The notes beneath the pieces were generated by a model. It did not search any database. It had not been told where the DNA came from and saw only the letters and a list, made by a program, of their open reading frames with translations. From NCBI RefSeq assembly GCF_024297145.1, contig NZ_JANCTC010000012.1, positions 1 through 64,000 of the forward strand: a stretch of DNA of 64,000 nucleotides, written 5' to 3'. Below, piece by piece: positions 8,085-16,070 of the stretch (positions are counted from its first letter, which is position 1; each line of letters starts with the position of its first letter). The translations under genes were made by a program, and so were the position numbers. The DNA comes from Mesorhizobium sp. LMG 17147. GTDB taxonomy: Bacteria > Pseudomonadota > Alphaproteobacteria > Rhizobiales > Rhizobiaceae.

Positions 8085-8933
8085 ATGACCTTGCAGCACA
8101 TCGAACAGGCCGCCAGCCTCGGCACGCGTGACAGCACGACAAGCCTCGGCTCGGATTTCCTGCGCCTCGGCGGCCGGGCGGGAATTCGCTTCCTGTCGCG
8201 CTACGGCGTCCTCATCGCTTTCCTCGCAATGTGGCAAGTGTCGAGCAGCGCCGGCTGGGTCAACACGGCCGTGCTGCCGCCGATCGACATGATTGTCGCG
8301 GCACTTTGGAAGGGGCTGGCCGGCGGCACTCTACTCGGCGACATCGCCATCAGCCTGCAGCGCGCCGGTCTCGCCTTCGCGGCCGCCGTGCTGGTCGCCA
8401 TCCCGCTTGGCCTGTTCATGGGCCAGGTGCGCGCGGTCGAAACCGCGCTCGATCCCATCCTGCAGGTCTTCCGCCAGACCTCGGCGCTGGCGCTCTATCC
8501 GGTGTTCATCCTGCTGCTTGGGCTCGGCGAGGCGTCCAAGGTATTCGTCATCTTCTGGGCGACGCTGTTTCCGCTGCTGCTCAACACCATCGGCGGCGTC
8601 AAGCAAGTCGATCCGAAACTGCTGGAGATGGCGCGCGTCTATGGCGCCAGGCAGCTCACCGTCTTCCGCCGTGTCGTGCTGCCCGGCGCCGTACCGTCGA
8701 TCTTCGTTGGGCTGAGGCTCAGCGCCACCACGGCGCTGCTGTTGTTGATCGCGTCCGAAATGATCGGCGCCAACAAGGGCATCGGCTTCCAGGTGATGAA
8801 CGCGCAGTACAACTTCCAGATACCGCTGATGTTTGCGGCAATCGTCATCCTCGCCGGCCTCGGCCTGATCGCCAACCAGGCACTGGTGAGCCTGCAGCGG
8901 CGGCTCTGCCGCTGGAGCAATGCCGTCGACTGA
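8085..8933 (+). CDS. ABC transporter permease (SsuC/TauC-like)
   Basis: A 282-residue inner-membrane permease of the nitrate/sulfonate/taurine class, with about six helices. The EAA-type loop that contacts the ATPase is LLEMARVYGARQLTVFRRVVLPGAVPSIFVGLR, mid-to-late protein. ATG 8085 is preceded by GCGAGAGGC. It is the third gene of the operon, 40 bp after the monooxygenase. Homology class plus neighbours suggest import of a sulfonate-like compound. Confidence 0.93.
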   Translation: MTLQHIEQAASLGTRDSTTSLGSDFLRLGGRAGIRFLSRYGVLIAFLAMWQVSSSAGWVNTAVLPPIDMIVAALWKGLAGGTLLGDIAISLQRAGLAFAAAVLVAIPLGLFMGQVRAVETALDPILQVFRQTSALALYPVFILLLGLGEASKVFVIFWATLFPLLLNTIGGVKQVDPKLLEMARVYGARQLTVFRRVVLPGAVPSIFVGLRLSATTALLLLIASEMIGANKGIGFQVMNAQYNFQIPLMFAAIVILAGLGLIANQALVSLQRRLCRWSNAVD

Positions 8934-8990
8934 CCACCGCCTTTATCAATCTCAACCAGGCCAGAACTCAAATCAGGAAAGACCCGGACC

Positions 8991-9989
8991 ATGAAAATCT
9001 CCCGCCGTTCCCTGCTTGCCGGCGCGCCGTTCGCCGCCGGCCTTCTCGCCGCCGGCCTGCCGCGCTTCGCCTTTGCCGAAGCCGCACCCGTCAAGTTCCG
9101 CTCCCTCGCCAGCCGCGGCAGCATCTCTCCGCATGAGCTGGCCGGCGAGCTCGGCTATTTCAAAGGCCTCGGTATCGAGATCGAGAATGTCGGCTATTCC
9201 GGCGGCGGCCCGGAATCGTTGTTTGCGCTCGCCTCCGGCAGCGTCGATATTGGCTCGGCCGCAACCGCCGCCGTGATCAATTCGATCTCCGGCGGCAACG
9301 ACTTCGTCGCCGTCTATCCGAGCAACGGCATCAACAGCAAGGTGCGCAGCGTCTTCTACGTGCTGGACGACAGCCCGATCAAATCGATCGCCGACATTGC
9401 CGGCAAGACCATCGCCGTCAACACGCTCGGCGCCCATCTCGACTACACCGTGCGCGAGGCGCTGCACAGCGTCGGCCTGTCTCCGGACGCCGCCAATCTC
9501 GTTGTCGTACCCGGACCGCAGCTCGAGCAGACCTTGCGCTCCCGCCAGGTCGACATCGCGGCGCTCGGCTACTGGCAGGCGACGTTTGCCGGGGCGCTGG
9601 TCGACAATGGCGGCGTGCGCGGCGTGTTCAACGACACCGACGTGCTGGGCGAGCTGGCCGGCGGCTTCGTCGTGCTCAGGCGCGACTTCATCGCCGCCCA
9701 TCCGGACGCCGCCCGCAACTTCGTCGAGCAATCGGCGCGCGCCTCCGACTGGTCCCTGCAGAACCCCGACGAAGCGCGCAAGGTGCTGGCAAATATCCTC
9801 GACAAGCGCGGCGAAAACGGCGAGCTGGCGCGCTACTGGACCGGCTTCGGGCTGCGCCAGGGGGCCAAGGCGACGGACCGCGACATCGACTTCTGGGTCA
9901 GCGTGCTCGAACGCGACGGCCGCCTGCCAAAGGGTAAGCTGAAGGCAGCGGACATCCTCTACCGGCCCGGCGAAACCAAGACCAACTGA
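8991..9989 (+). CDS. ABC transporter substrate-binding protein (SsuA-like)
   Basis: A 332-residue periplasmic binding protein of the nitrate/sulfonate/taurine family. The N terminus KISRRSLLAGAPFAAGLLAAGL has twin arginines and a hydrophobic core ending at AFAEA, so it is probably Tat-exported. The body has GYFKGLGIEIENVGYSGGG and VDIGSAATAAVINSI, which form the ligand cleft in this fold. It lies between the permease and ATPase genes, as is usual for this operon type. Confidence 0.92.
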   Translation: MKISRRSLLAGAPFAAGLLAAGLPRFAFAEAAPVKFRSLASRGSISPHELAGELGYFKGLGIEIENVGYSGGGPESLFALASGSVDIGSAATAAVINSISGGNDFVAVYPSNGINSKVRSVFYVLDDSPIKSIADIAGKTIAVNTLGAHLDYTVREALHSVGLSPDAANLVVVPGPQLEQTLRSRQVDIAALGYWQATFAGALVDNGGVRGVFNDTDVLGELAGGFVVLRRDFIAAHPDAARNFVEQSARASDWSLQNPDEARKVLANILDKRGENGELARYWTGFGLRQGAKATDRDIDFWVSVLERDGRLPKGKLKAADILYRPGETKTN

Positions 9990-10029
9990 CAAGGCCAACC
10001 GGCAAGACAATCAGCTGGAGACGAGCGCG

Positions 10030-10791
10030 ATGAGCGGCACAAGCGGCGGTGAGGTCAGCATACGCGACCTGTCCAAATCGTTCAGCATCGGCGGGCGTTC
10101 GCTTGCCGTGCTGAGGACCCTCAATCTCGACATCCGCTCGGGTGAATGCCTGGTCATCGTCGGCGCCAGCGGATCGGGCAAGACCACGCTGCTGCGCATC
10201 CTGGCCGGGCTGGAGGCGGCCGACAGCGGCGGCGTCGCCATCGACGGCAAGCCGGTGCACGGCGTCGGCGCCGAGCGCGCGGTGATTTTCCAGGAGCCGC
10301 GCCTGCTGCCCTGGCTGACGGTGCTCGGCAACGTCGCCTTCGGCCTCGAAGTGCGCGGCGTGCCGAAGGCCGAGGCCGAGGAACGGGCGCGCTTCTATAT
10401 CGCGCTCGTCGGCCTCGCCGAATTCGGCGATGCCTTTCCAAGGCAGCTGTCGGGCGGCATGGCGCAACGCGTCGGCATTGCCCGCGCGCTGACCGTGCAG
10501 CCCGAGATCCTGCTGCTTGACGAGCCGCTGGGCGCGCTCGACGCCATGACCAAGATCGGCATGCAGGAGGAACTGGCGCGCATCTGGAGCGAGGAGAACG
10601 TCACCATGGTGATGGTGACGCACGACCTCGAGGAAGCGATCTACCTCGCCGACAGGGTGCTGATCCTGCCCAAGGAGAAAGGCGGCGCGGCGCGGCTGAT
10701 CGACATCGACCTGCCCCGCCCGCGCGAGCGCAGCGAAAGCCGCTTCGTACGCTACCGCGAAGAACTGCTGCGCGAATTCGGGCTGCACTGA
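10030..10791 (+). CDS. ABC transporter ATP-binding protein (SsuB-like)
   Basis: A 253-residue cytoplasmic ATPase. Walker A GASGSGKTT is near residue 43, the Q-loop is IFQEPRLLPWL, the signature is LSGGMAQRVGIARAL, Walker B is ILLLDEPLGALD, and the switch is VTHDLEEAIYLADRV. The signature with MAQR is characteristic of nitrate/sulfonate importers. It ends the operon that starts at 6070, so one message would encode uptake and oxidative cleavage. Confidence 0.94.
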   Translation: MSGTSGGEVSIRDLSKSFSIGGRSLAVLRTLNLDIRSGECLVIVGASGSGKTTLLRILAGLEAADSGGVAIDGKPVHGVGAERAVIFQEPRLLPWLTVLGNVAFGLEVRGVPKAEAEERARFYIALVGLAEFGDAFPRQLSGGMAQRVGIARALTVQPEILLLDEPLGALDAMTKIGMQEELARIWSEENVTMVMVTHDLEEAIYLADRVLILPKEKGGAARLIDIDLPRPRERSESRFVRYREELLREFGLH

Positions 10792-10816
10792 AAGCCGCCT
10801 AAGAGGGCTTGGATTC

Positions 10817-10839
10817 CTCGCCCCGCGAAGCGGGGAGAG
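10817..10839. terminator. Short GC-rich hairpin after the organosulfur operon
   Basis: CTCGCCCCGC-GAA-GCGGGGAGAG folds into a strong stem shortly after the ATPase stop. There is no T-run, so it is either a weak terminator or part of an intergenic repeat. Confidence 0.35.
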
Positions 10840-10958
10840 GTGTCTCGGCGAAGCCAAGACGGAGAAGGCCTTCCTTCGAGTGCCCTGCCCCGCGCTCCTT
10901 CCTGGAACCGGATTCCCCGCCCCGGCATTTCCTTAACCGGGAGGCAAAGGAGCGCGGC

Positions 10959-11594
10959 ATGAAAGCTTTGTTCGCAATCTTTGGCGGCTTCGTCCTGACG
11001 CTCGCCGTATTCGCCAGCGGCCTGGCCTTCGCCACCTGGCTTCTGATAGCCAAGCCGGTGCGGCCGGCAGCCCCGGTCTCCAGCGTCGCCGAACTGTGGG
11101 CCAAGGATCCGCGCCCGGTAAACTCGGCCTCGCAGCGCCTCGAGCGCCTCCCGGCGCGCCCGGTTCCCGTTCGCACCTCGGAAGTTGATCGCACCGCGAG
11201 ACCCGCCGATACCGCCGCAGCTTCGACACCCGACACCACCGCCACCGGCTCTATCAAACCGGCGGTGAAAGAGCGGCAGACGCTACCCGTCGCCCATGTC
11301 GAATGGTGCGCAAGCCGCTACCGCTCCTACAGGCCGAACGACAACCGTTACACCTCCTACAGCGGGCAACAGCGCCCCTGCATCTCGCCCTATCTCGACA
11401 TCACCAATGACGGCAGCTACGTCGAGGCGAGCGATACATCGCCAATAGAGGGCTACCCGCGGCCGGACGAAACCGGCGACGCCGGATTCTCATCCGATCA
11501 CGTGCAATACTGCTTCGGCCGCTATCGGTCATATCGACCGGAAGACAATAGCTATCAGCCGTATTCTGGGGGGCCGCGGAGGCAGTGCGAATAG
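10959..11594 (+). CDS. BA14K-family membrane-anchored protein
   Basis: A 211-residue protein. A single N-terminal helix, ALFAIFGGFVLTLAVFASG, anchors or exports it. A Pro/Ala/Thr-rich linker follows, and then two BA14K-like repeats: HVEWCASRYRSYRPNDNRYT near residue 115 and HVQYCFGRYRSYRPEDNSYQ near residue 185, each ending in a Cys-containing tail. BA14K proteins are immunoreactive envelope proteins of Brucella and relatives with a proposed lectin-like role. ATG 10959 has AAAGGAG upstream. A decayed copy of the second repeat lies about 1 kb downstream. Confidence 0.82.
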   Translation: MKALFAIFGGFVLTLAVFASGLAFATWLLIAKPVRPAAPVSSVAELWAKDPRPVNSASQRLERLPARPVPVRTSEVDRTARPADTAAASTPDTTATGSIKPAVKERQTLPVAHVEWCASRYRSYRPNDNRYTSYSGQQRPCISPYLDITNDGSYVEASDTSPIEGYPRPDETGDAGFSSDHVQYCFGRYRSYRPEDNSYQPYSGGPRRQCE

Positions 11595-11742
11595 CGTGGC
11601 GCGCCGGATGGCGGGCTAGCAGACCGAAGGGCATGGTGTCTTGTGCGATCCCACCCTCGAGCGCCTAACCAACGATCACGCAAATTTTTTGGATCGTTCG
11701 GATCGGCGCGGCGTTCATCCGACAGGCAAAGGAGGAATTAAG

Positions 11743-12066
11743 ATGGGCGACGAACGGGACGACAAGATTCGTGAGCGCGCATACCAGATCTGGGAACGCG
11801 AAGGCGGGATCCATGGCGATCCCGAGCGGCACTGGCACCGGGCCGAGGCCGAGATCGACAGGGAGGCAGCCCTGCCACTGACGGCAGGCGATGCCCTGCC
11901 GGAAACCCGCGAGGTCGCGAGCTCCGACGTCTTGACGGTGGAGGCCCTCGCGGTGCGCACCGGCATATCGGGCGAACAGGCGCAGGAGCTAATCGACAGG
12001 CTGGGAAACGATCGGGCGGCTATCGAACAAGCCGCGCGCAACCTCAAGGGGAAGCAGCGTCCCTAG
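11743..12066 (+). CDS. DUF2934 / DUF3606-like small protein
   Basis: A 107-residue soluble protein. The N-terminal DDKIRERAYQIWEREGGIHG followed by PERHWHRAEAEI is the DUF2934 signature. The C-terminal part, TVEALAVRTGISGEQAQELI, resembles the helix-turn-helix-like DUF3606. AAGGAGGAATTAAG precedes the ATG at 11743, which decides the start. DUF2934 proteins are common and often duplicated in rhizobia and have no known role. The 49-residue gene follows after 14 bp and may be co-transcribed. Confidence 0.8.
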   Translation: MGDERDDKIRERAYQIWEREGGIHGDPERHWHRAEAEIDREAALPLTAGDALPETREVASSDVLTVEALAVRTGISGEQAQELIDRLGNDRAAIEQAARNLKGKQRP

Positions 12067-12080
12067 CCAAGGAGAGACAG

Positions 12081-12230
12081 ATGATCAGAAAACTCAAAGA
12101 CGGAAAATACCGCCTCTATTCGCGCAAGAAGGACGAAAAGACCGGCAAGCGCCGCAATCTCGGCACCTTCGATACCCGCGAGGCCGCCGAGAAGCACGAA
12201 CGGGAGGTGCAGTATTTCAAGAGGCATTGA
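12081..12230 (+). CDS. 49-residue basic conserved protein
   Basis: A short gene reading MIRKLKDGKYRLYSRKKDEK, then TGKRRNLGTFDTREAAEKHE, then REVQYFKRH. GGAGAGACAG precedes the ATG. The order of a beta-hairpin-like KDGKYRLYSRK, a turn, and a helix TREAAEKHEREVQYF recalls the small arm-type DNA-binding domain of phage integrases, but it is complete on its own. It follows the DUF2934 gene closely. A role in nucleic-acid binding is inference from charge and shape. Confidence 0.7.
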   Translation: MIRKLKDGKYRLYSRKKDEKTGKRRNLGTFDTREAAEKHEREVQYFKRH

Positions 12231-12509
12231 GGGGCGTGCCGTCGCTTGCCAGCCAGCCGCGCCGGATGCCTGCCTGAGCCTGCGAAGACGGCGGCCACGC
12301 ATCTCCGCTCCGGACAGTTTACGAGAACATGGTGCGGCCACCAACCCTCAGTCCGGAAGCGGGCGACGCCCATGGCGGTCGCCTGCGGATTTTAGCACGG
12401 TAGGCAAATTGTTCAGAACCTTACCTGATGCACCTCGCGCAAGCGGCATCAACCTTTCAGTGACGAAGCGTTCGCTTGCGACGTGGCCAAGCGGACTACT
12501 CTCTAAATG
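12231..12509. other. Non-coding stretch before a pseudogene
   Basis: No convincing gene or signal was seen. It is probably decayed sequence related to the BA14K remnant that follows. Confidence 0.3.
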
Positions 12510-12725
12510 CATCACCGCGCCGCTCCCGACGATGGCGCCAGCTATGTCGAAGGCGAGCGACACGTGGCCAATGGATGGCAACGTTCTGTCGGATGAAAAA
12601 CCGGAGCCGCCCAGCTTCCGCCTCACCACGTGCAACATTGCTTCAGCCGCTACCGCTGCTATCGGCCGGAAGACAACACCTACCAGCCCTACTCCGGCGG
12701 CTCGCGCCGGCAGTGGCGAGTAGGG
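12510..12725 (+). pseudogene. BA14K-family pseudogene fragment
   Basis: Read in the frame beginning at 12510, this encodes DDGASYVEGERHVANGW, then an in-frame TGA at 12594-12596, then HHVQHCFSRYRCYRPEDNTY and QPYSGGSRRQW. This aligns with the C-terminal third of the intact BA14K gene (GSYVEASDTS and HVQYCFGRYRSYRPEDNSY). At the 3' end one extra G turns the expected Cys-Glu-stop into read-through. There is no start and no signal sequence. It is a dead partial duplicate of the gene ending at 11594. Confidence 0.75.
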
Positions 12726-12898
12726 GAGGCGCTGAGCGGTGCTGCGCGCGCCCCTGTTGGGCAGGCTTTGAGGCGCTTCGTTACCCTCGGAAAAAAATTT
12801 GATCGATATCCACTACTACCTACTCGGTAATAGATTATTCAGGTACGAAGACATCTTGTCGAGCAGAGCGACCAACATCGAGAGCGACCGGCGATGAT

Positions 12899-12918
12899 TT
12901 TAGGTCACATCGCCTAAA
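12899..12918. promoter_or_regulatory. Inverted repeat upstream of the parA fragment
   Basis: TTTAGG-N8-CCTAAA lies 31 bp before the parA-like ATG in an AT-rich leader. It is a possible operator for a regulator not present here. Confidence 0.35.
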
Positions 12919-12949
12919 GTTTTCCGCCCACAAGGCCATCGGAGAAAAA

Positions 12950-13230
12950 ATGGACGACGCAAATGACTTATTTGGATCTTTAGATTCGGCAAAGAAAAAG
13001 AAGCAGGCTGCGAGGCAAATTGCATTATTTAATCACAAGGGGGGTGTCAGCAAGACGACAACCGCATTTAACCTTGGTTGGATGCTGGCCGAAAAACGCC
13101 AGAGGGTTCTATTAGTTGATTGCGATCCGCAGTGCAACTTAACTGGCATGTTCTTGGGTTTCACAGGTGTTGAAGACATAGAGAAGCTTTATACTCAGGA
13201 TGGTATTCGCAACATAAGAGACGGCCTGCT
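12950..13230 (+). pseudogene. Truncated ParA-family ATPase
   Basis: About 93 residues of a ParA/MinD-type ATPase, starting MDDANDLFGSLDS. The deviant Walker A HKGGVSKTTTAFNLGWML is intact and the A' strand VLLVDCDPQCNLT is present. The homology stops at about DGIRNIRDGL; a full ParA would run another 150-300 residues. From about 13229 the DNA is instead a fragment of a SRAP gene read on the other strand, so the open frame ends at 13270 with about 13 unrelated residues. The lost part includes the Walker B region, so it should be inactive. The coding sequence is AT-richer than its surroundings. Confidence 0.8.
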
Positions 13231-13531
13231 GGTGAGCGGCACCACGCAGCGGTTCTCGACACCGAGATAATGCTGCCAGTGGCCGTATTGCGGGTTGCGG
13301 ATGTTGGTGGTGCGGTAGTCGGCCTTGCCCTTCACCCACTCAATCGGGTCGGCATGCCTCACAGCAAGTGGCCAACTCGCGCGTCCCGTCCGGCGCGTTG
13401 CGCACCACCGGGCCGGGCTGGTTGGGGTAGATGTCGATGAATGGCTCAAGATTGCCGAGGGTGTCTCGCAGGGCGCGGGTCCACTGGCTGATAGCCTCCT
13501 GGCTGGTGGTGATGTTGTAGAGGTTGCACAT
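13229..13531 (-). pseudogene. SRAP-family (YedK/HMCES-like) gene fragment
   Basis: The 5' third of a SOS-response-associated peptidase gene. It starts MCNLYNITTSQEAISQW with the catalytic Cys2, then FIDIYPNQPGPVVRNAPDG, then after a frameshift VKGKADYRTTNIRNPQYGHW and ENRCVVP. It aligns closely with the gene at 16592-17297 and stops at the parA junction. The catalytic Glu and His regions are missing. It is a non-functional partial copy whose truncation and that of parA share one breakpoint. Confidence 0.78.
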
Positions 13532-13589
13532 GCTCTATCTCAGAGTGAGTTGGCGTTTTTAAACATTTTCTCGCAAGCCCCACGGCCAC

Positions 13590-14102
13590 GTGGTAAAGGA
13601 CGATATCTTGGGGGCAATAGCAATCGTGACCGGCTGGCTTCTTTCAAACCCTATTGTGGGGATTGTCACTTGGGTTGGTACAATACTTACTGTCGGTGGT
13701 CTCGTCATAGCCATTTTGCAGTCTGTCGCTGCTAGGCGATCTGCTGATCGAGCGGAGCGGGCAGTAGCTCAGTTGAAAGTTCGACTTGATACGGCCAACA
13801 TTGCATACGCAAGTGCCGAACTGGTCACCTTTTTGCACATGGTCCGATCAGGCGATTTTACGCTAGGATTGGCCTTCTTTGCACCCATCAAACGGTCTCT
13901 TCGCCTTCAGTCTCAATCGGACCCTTCAAGAGTTGAGGAAATTGAACCTTTGAACCGCGCCATTGGGGCGATTGAAAACCACCTCAACTGGGGCAGGATT
14001 GGCGACGCGAAATACAAGGAAGCCCAAATTTTCCGTGCTGTTGACGGGCTCATGAAGACCGTAACCGGCTGGGAAGGTGCGTTGGCACGGCGGCAAATTT
14101 AA
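13590..14102 (+). CDS. Hypothetical protein with N-terminal membrane helix
   Basis: A 170-residue protein. Residues 8-46 are strongly hydrophobic (LGAIAIVTGWLLSNPIVGIV and ILTVGGLVIAILQSVA), giving one or two membrane segments. A basic stretch ARRSADRAERAVAQLKVRL and a soluble helical domain of about 110 residues follow. No enzyme motif is visible. It starts with GTG at 13590, and no better start was found. It lies just after the SRAP fragment and five bases before the next gene, suggesting a two-gene unit. Base composition is lower in GC than the flanking chromosome, consistent with transfer. Confidence 0.6.
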   Translation: MVKDDILGAIAIVTGWLLSNPIVGIVTWVGTILTVGGLVIAILQSVAARRSADRAERAVAQLKVRLDTANIAYASAELVTFLHMVRSGDFTLGLAFFAPIKRSLRLQSQSDPSRVEEIEPLNRAIGAIENHLNWGRIGDAKYKEAQIFRAVDGLMKTVTGWEGALARRQI

Positions 14103-14107
14103 GGACG

Positions 14108-14455
14108 ATGACCATGAAAACTATTGAAGAAATGCTTCCGATCGTTATGGCTGCAACCGCGGATAGCCGTTTAAAATGGACGAAAAAAGATCTAACACTC
14201 TCAACAAGGGTCGGAAAGTATAGAATAGATGTTTGGGAATGGTCTGACCATGAGAATGACAATAACGGATTTTCTGTCGGAATATATGAGGGGGACAATC
14301 AAATAGATTATATTACTGCTGACCAGTACAGTCCTCGGTATTCCAGAGTTGAGGACTTCTACCGTATGGCTCGCCGAAGTGCATTTAACGTTGGCGCCAT
14401 CATCGATGATATCGAAAAAACGATACTTGAGACACCAGTGCCTCCAAAAAAGTGA
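14108..14455 (+). CDS. Hypothetical protein
   Basis: A 115-residue acidic soluble protein starting MTMKTIEEMLPIVMAATADS. A beta-rich middle, KYRIDVWEWSDHENDNNGFSV, leads to a helical C terminus, FYRMARRSAFNVGAIIDDIE. No family is recognised. It follows the membrane protein at 13590 with a 5-bp gap and shares its low GC content, so the two are probably translated together. Nothing in the sequence shows its job. Confidence 0.6.
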   Translation: MTMKTIEEMLPIVMAATADSRLKWTKKDLTLSTRVGKYRIDVWEWSDHENDNNGFSVGIYEGDNQIDYITADQYSPRYSRVEDFYRMARRSAFNVGAIIDDIEKTILETPVPPKK

Positions 14456-14724
14456 TCCCTTGCCCTCCAGAATAGCTAAAGCTGGCTCTATTTCGCTGGC
14501 GAAGTCACGTCGATTTACAAATTAGCACCGGTTATAGCGGCAGCTAAATTTGCCGTCCCGTCCCTGTGTTCTTGATGCCCTCGCTGTAGAAAGTGCCTTT
14601 TGATTCCGCCACTACCCCGGCTCCAGAAGAACCCATCCGGGTGCTCGTTCAGTCGGACGCACTTGCAAAATCGTGGCGGGCCGACACCGGGGATGCAATC
14701 GGACTTCGCGCAACTGGGACCCGG

Positions 14725-15450
14725 TTAGAACGGAATCTCGTCGTCCAACTCGCGGCGGAAGGTCTCGTCATTCGGCGAAGGCAATTGCTTGCGTGGAGGT
14801 TCCAAGCGCTTTCGTTCCTCCGGCTTGGGTAACGATGTTTGAGGTTCCTTCTCTTTGGCATCGTCTATCTCGCCGAATATCAGCCTGACCCACCTCCACC
14901 AAGGTTCAGCCCCTTCGCGCTCTACGTCTCCACTAACTCGCGCCACTCCACGTACGACGTCAGCCACTATTTCAAAGCGAGTCCGGTCACGGTCAACTTC
15001 CAGCGTCAGCTCGCTGAGTTTTTTGAAGATGACGTCGCGCTTGTCTTGCGGCAGATTTGATTCCTCAACCGCTGTGCGAATCTGCTCAATATAATGCCTG
15101 ATCTTCTGCTTTGCACCGCCGCTCAGCCCTACGCTGTACTTCTTACGTCGTCGCGCGTGATTGATCTCAATCTGAATTGTGAGGTTCATGACATCGGTTT
15201 CAAACCCCTCAAATGCGTCCCATACGCCCTTGTCATTGTAAGGGCTTGTGTATTCCTTAATACCGGGAATATCCAGCGACTTTGCCGCTGCAATCACTGC
15301 GCTCATATATTTACGCTTGCAGTAAGCGTCATAGTTGCTTTGGTCGTTGTCCCTCAGACTGGTATCCAGTTGAGACCTAAATTTTCTCTCTAGGTAGATA
15401 AATGCTTCTTCATGATCTTCTGGAAGATCGTCGTAGATCGACTCGCTCAT
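14725..15450 (-). CDS. Conserved hypothetical protein with SSB-like acidic C-terminal tail
   Basis: A 241-residue soluble protein starting MSESIYDDLPEDHEEAFIYL. Its N-terminal half is acidic and helical. It then has a conserved core, KYSVGLSGGAKQKIRHYIE and DKRDVIFKKLSELTLEVDRD, followed by a proline-rich linker (LPKPEERKRLEPPRKQLPSP) and the end RRELDDEIPF. I recognise the core and tail as a widespread uncharacterised proteobacterial family, often in accessory islands. The last residues match the acidic tip of alphaproteobacterial single-strand DNA-binding protein. It is convergent with the two genes before it. Function is unknown. Confidence 0.75.
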   Translation of the reverse strand: MSESIYDDLPEDHEEAFIYLERKFRSQLDTSLRDNDQSNYDAYCKRKYMSAVIAAAKSLDIPGIKEYTSPYNDKGVWDAFEGFETDVMNLTIQIEINHARRRKKYSVGLSGGAKQKIRHYIEQIRTAVEESNLPQDKRDVIFKKLSELTLEVDRDRTRFEIVADVVRGVARVSGDVEREGAEPWWRWVRLIFGEIDDAKEKEPQTSLPKPEERKRLEPPRKQLPSPNDETFRRELDDEIPF

Positions 15451-15713
15451 CTGTTCCCCGCACCTCCCATACGTTTAGAGTCACAATATCGGACACAAGA
15501 GCGAGTTCACAAGATGTTCCGTGTGAGGGAGCCAAACAGAAGCCGCCGGTGCGGGATCCGGCGTGGATCGTTTCTTCATTCGTGCCGGCTCGCTAGGTCA
15601 ACCCGAGCCTCATGAATTTCCCTAACTGCTGCTGGCGCGGATCTTTCCCAGGTTCGGGACGGCTGCTGCGGTTCCGCCCCACCGCAAAGCAGGCCCCAGC
15701 CCTCGGTGAACAC

Positions 15714-15935
15714 TCAAGCCGTCCACCGACCCTTCACCTTCTGGCAGGTGCACTCCTGCCGCGTGGCCCGGCGTGATCCCTCCATCGCATCCAGCCGCTC
15801 CTCCAAATGCCCATTCAGCACGATCATCTCCTTCAGCGCCTTCACGGCATCACCTTTATGCAGTGCGATGAACCTGTCGGCGATGGCCTGCAGCGCTGCC
15901 TCCTGGCGGCTGTCCAGCGTCACGATGCGGTCCAT
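15714..15935 (-). CDS. Small conserved hypothetical protein
   Basis: A 73-residue protein starting MDRIVTLDSRQEAALQAIAD, with a helical middle AVKALKEMIVLNGHLEERLD and a basic Cys-containing tail. ATG 15935 is chosen because GGAGG lies 7 bp upstream; an earlier in-frame ATG lacks this. Function is unknown. It is divergent from the 86-residue gene at 16071. Confidence 0.65.
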   Translation of the reverse strand: MDRIVTLDSRQEAALQAIADRFIALHKGDAVKALKEMIVLNGHLEERLDAMEGSRRATRQECTCQKVKGRWTA

Positions 15936-16070
15936 GGCGATGCCTCCAACGGTTCTGTGCGAATTGAACAAAATGGGAACAAAAATGTCAAGAGCGAATT
16001 GACTCTGCGAGGAATGCCTTCCTATTTGTCAGTAGGCGGGGCGGTTGCTCACAAATCGAGGAGAGCCGCG

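Noticed and set aside
8973..10010. A 345-codon minus-strand frame over the binding-protein gene
   Set aside because: Shadow of the well-supported SsuA-like gene.
12950..13270. parA fragment as evidence of an active plasmid or chromosome origin
   Set aside because: No parB, no parS sites and no repABC genes are present, and the ATPase is truncated.
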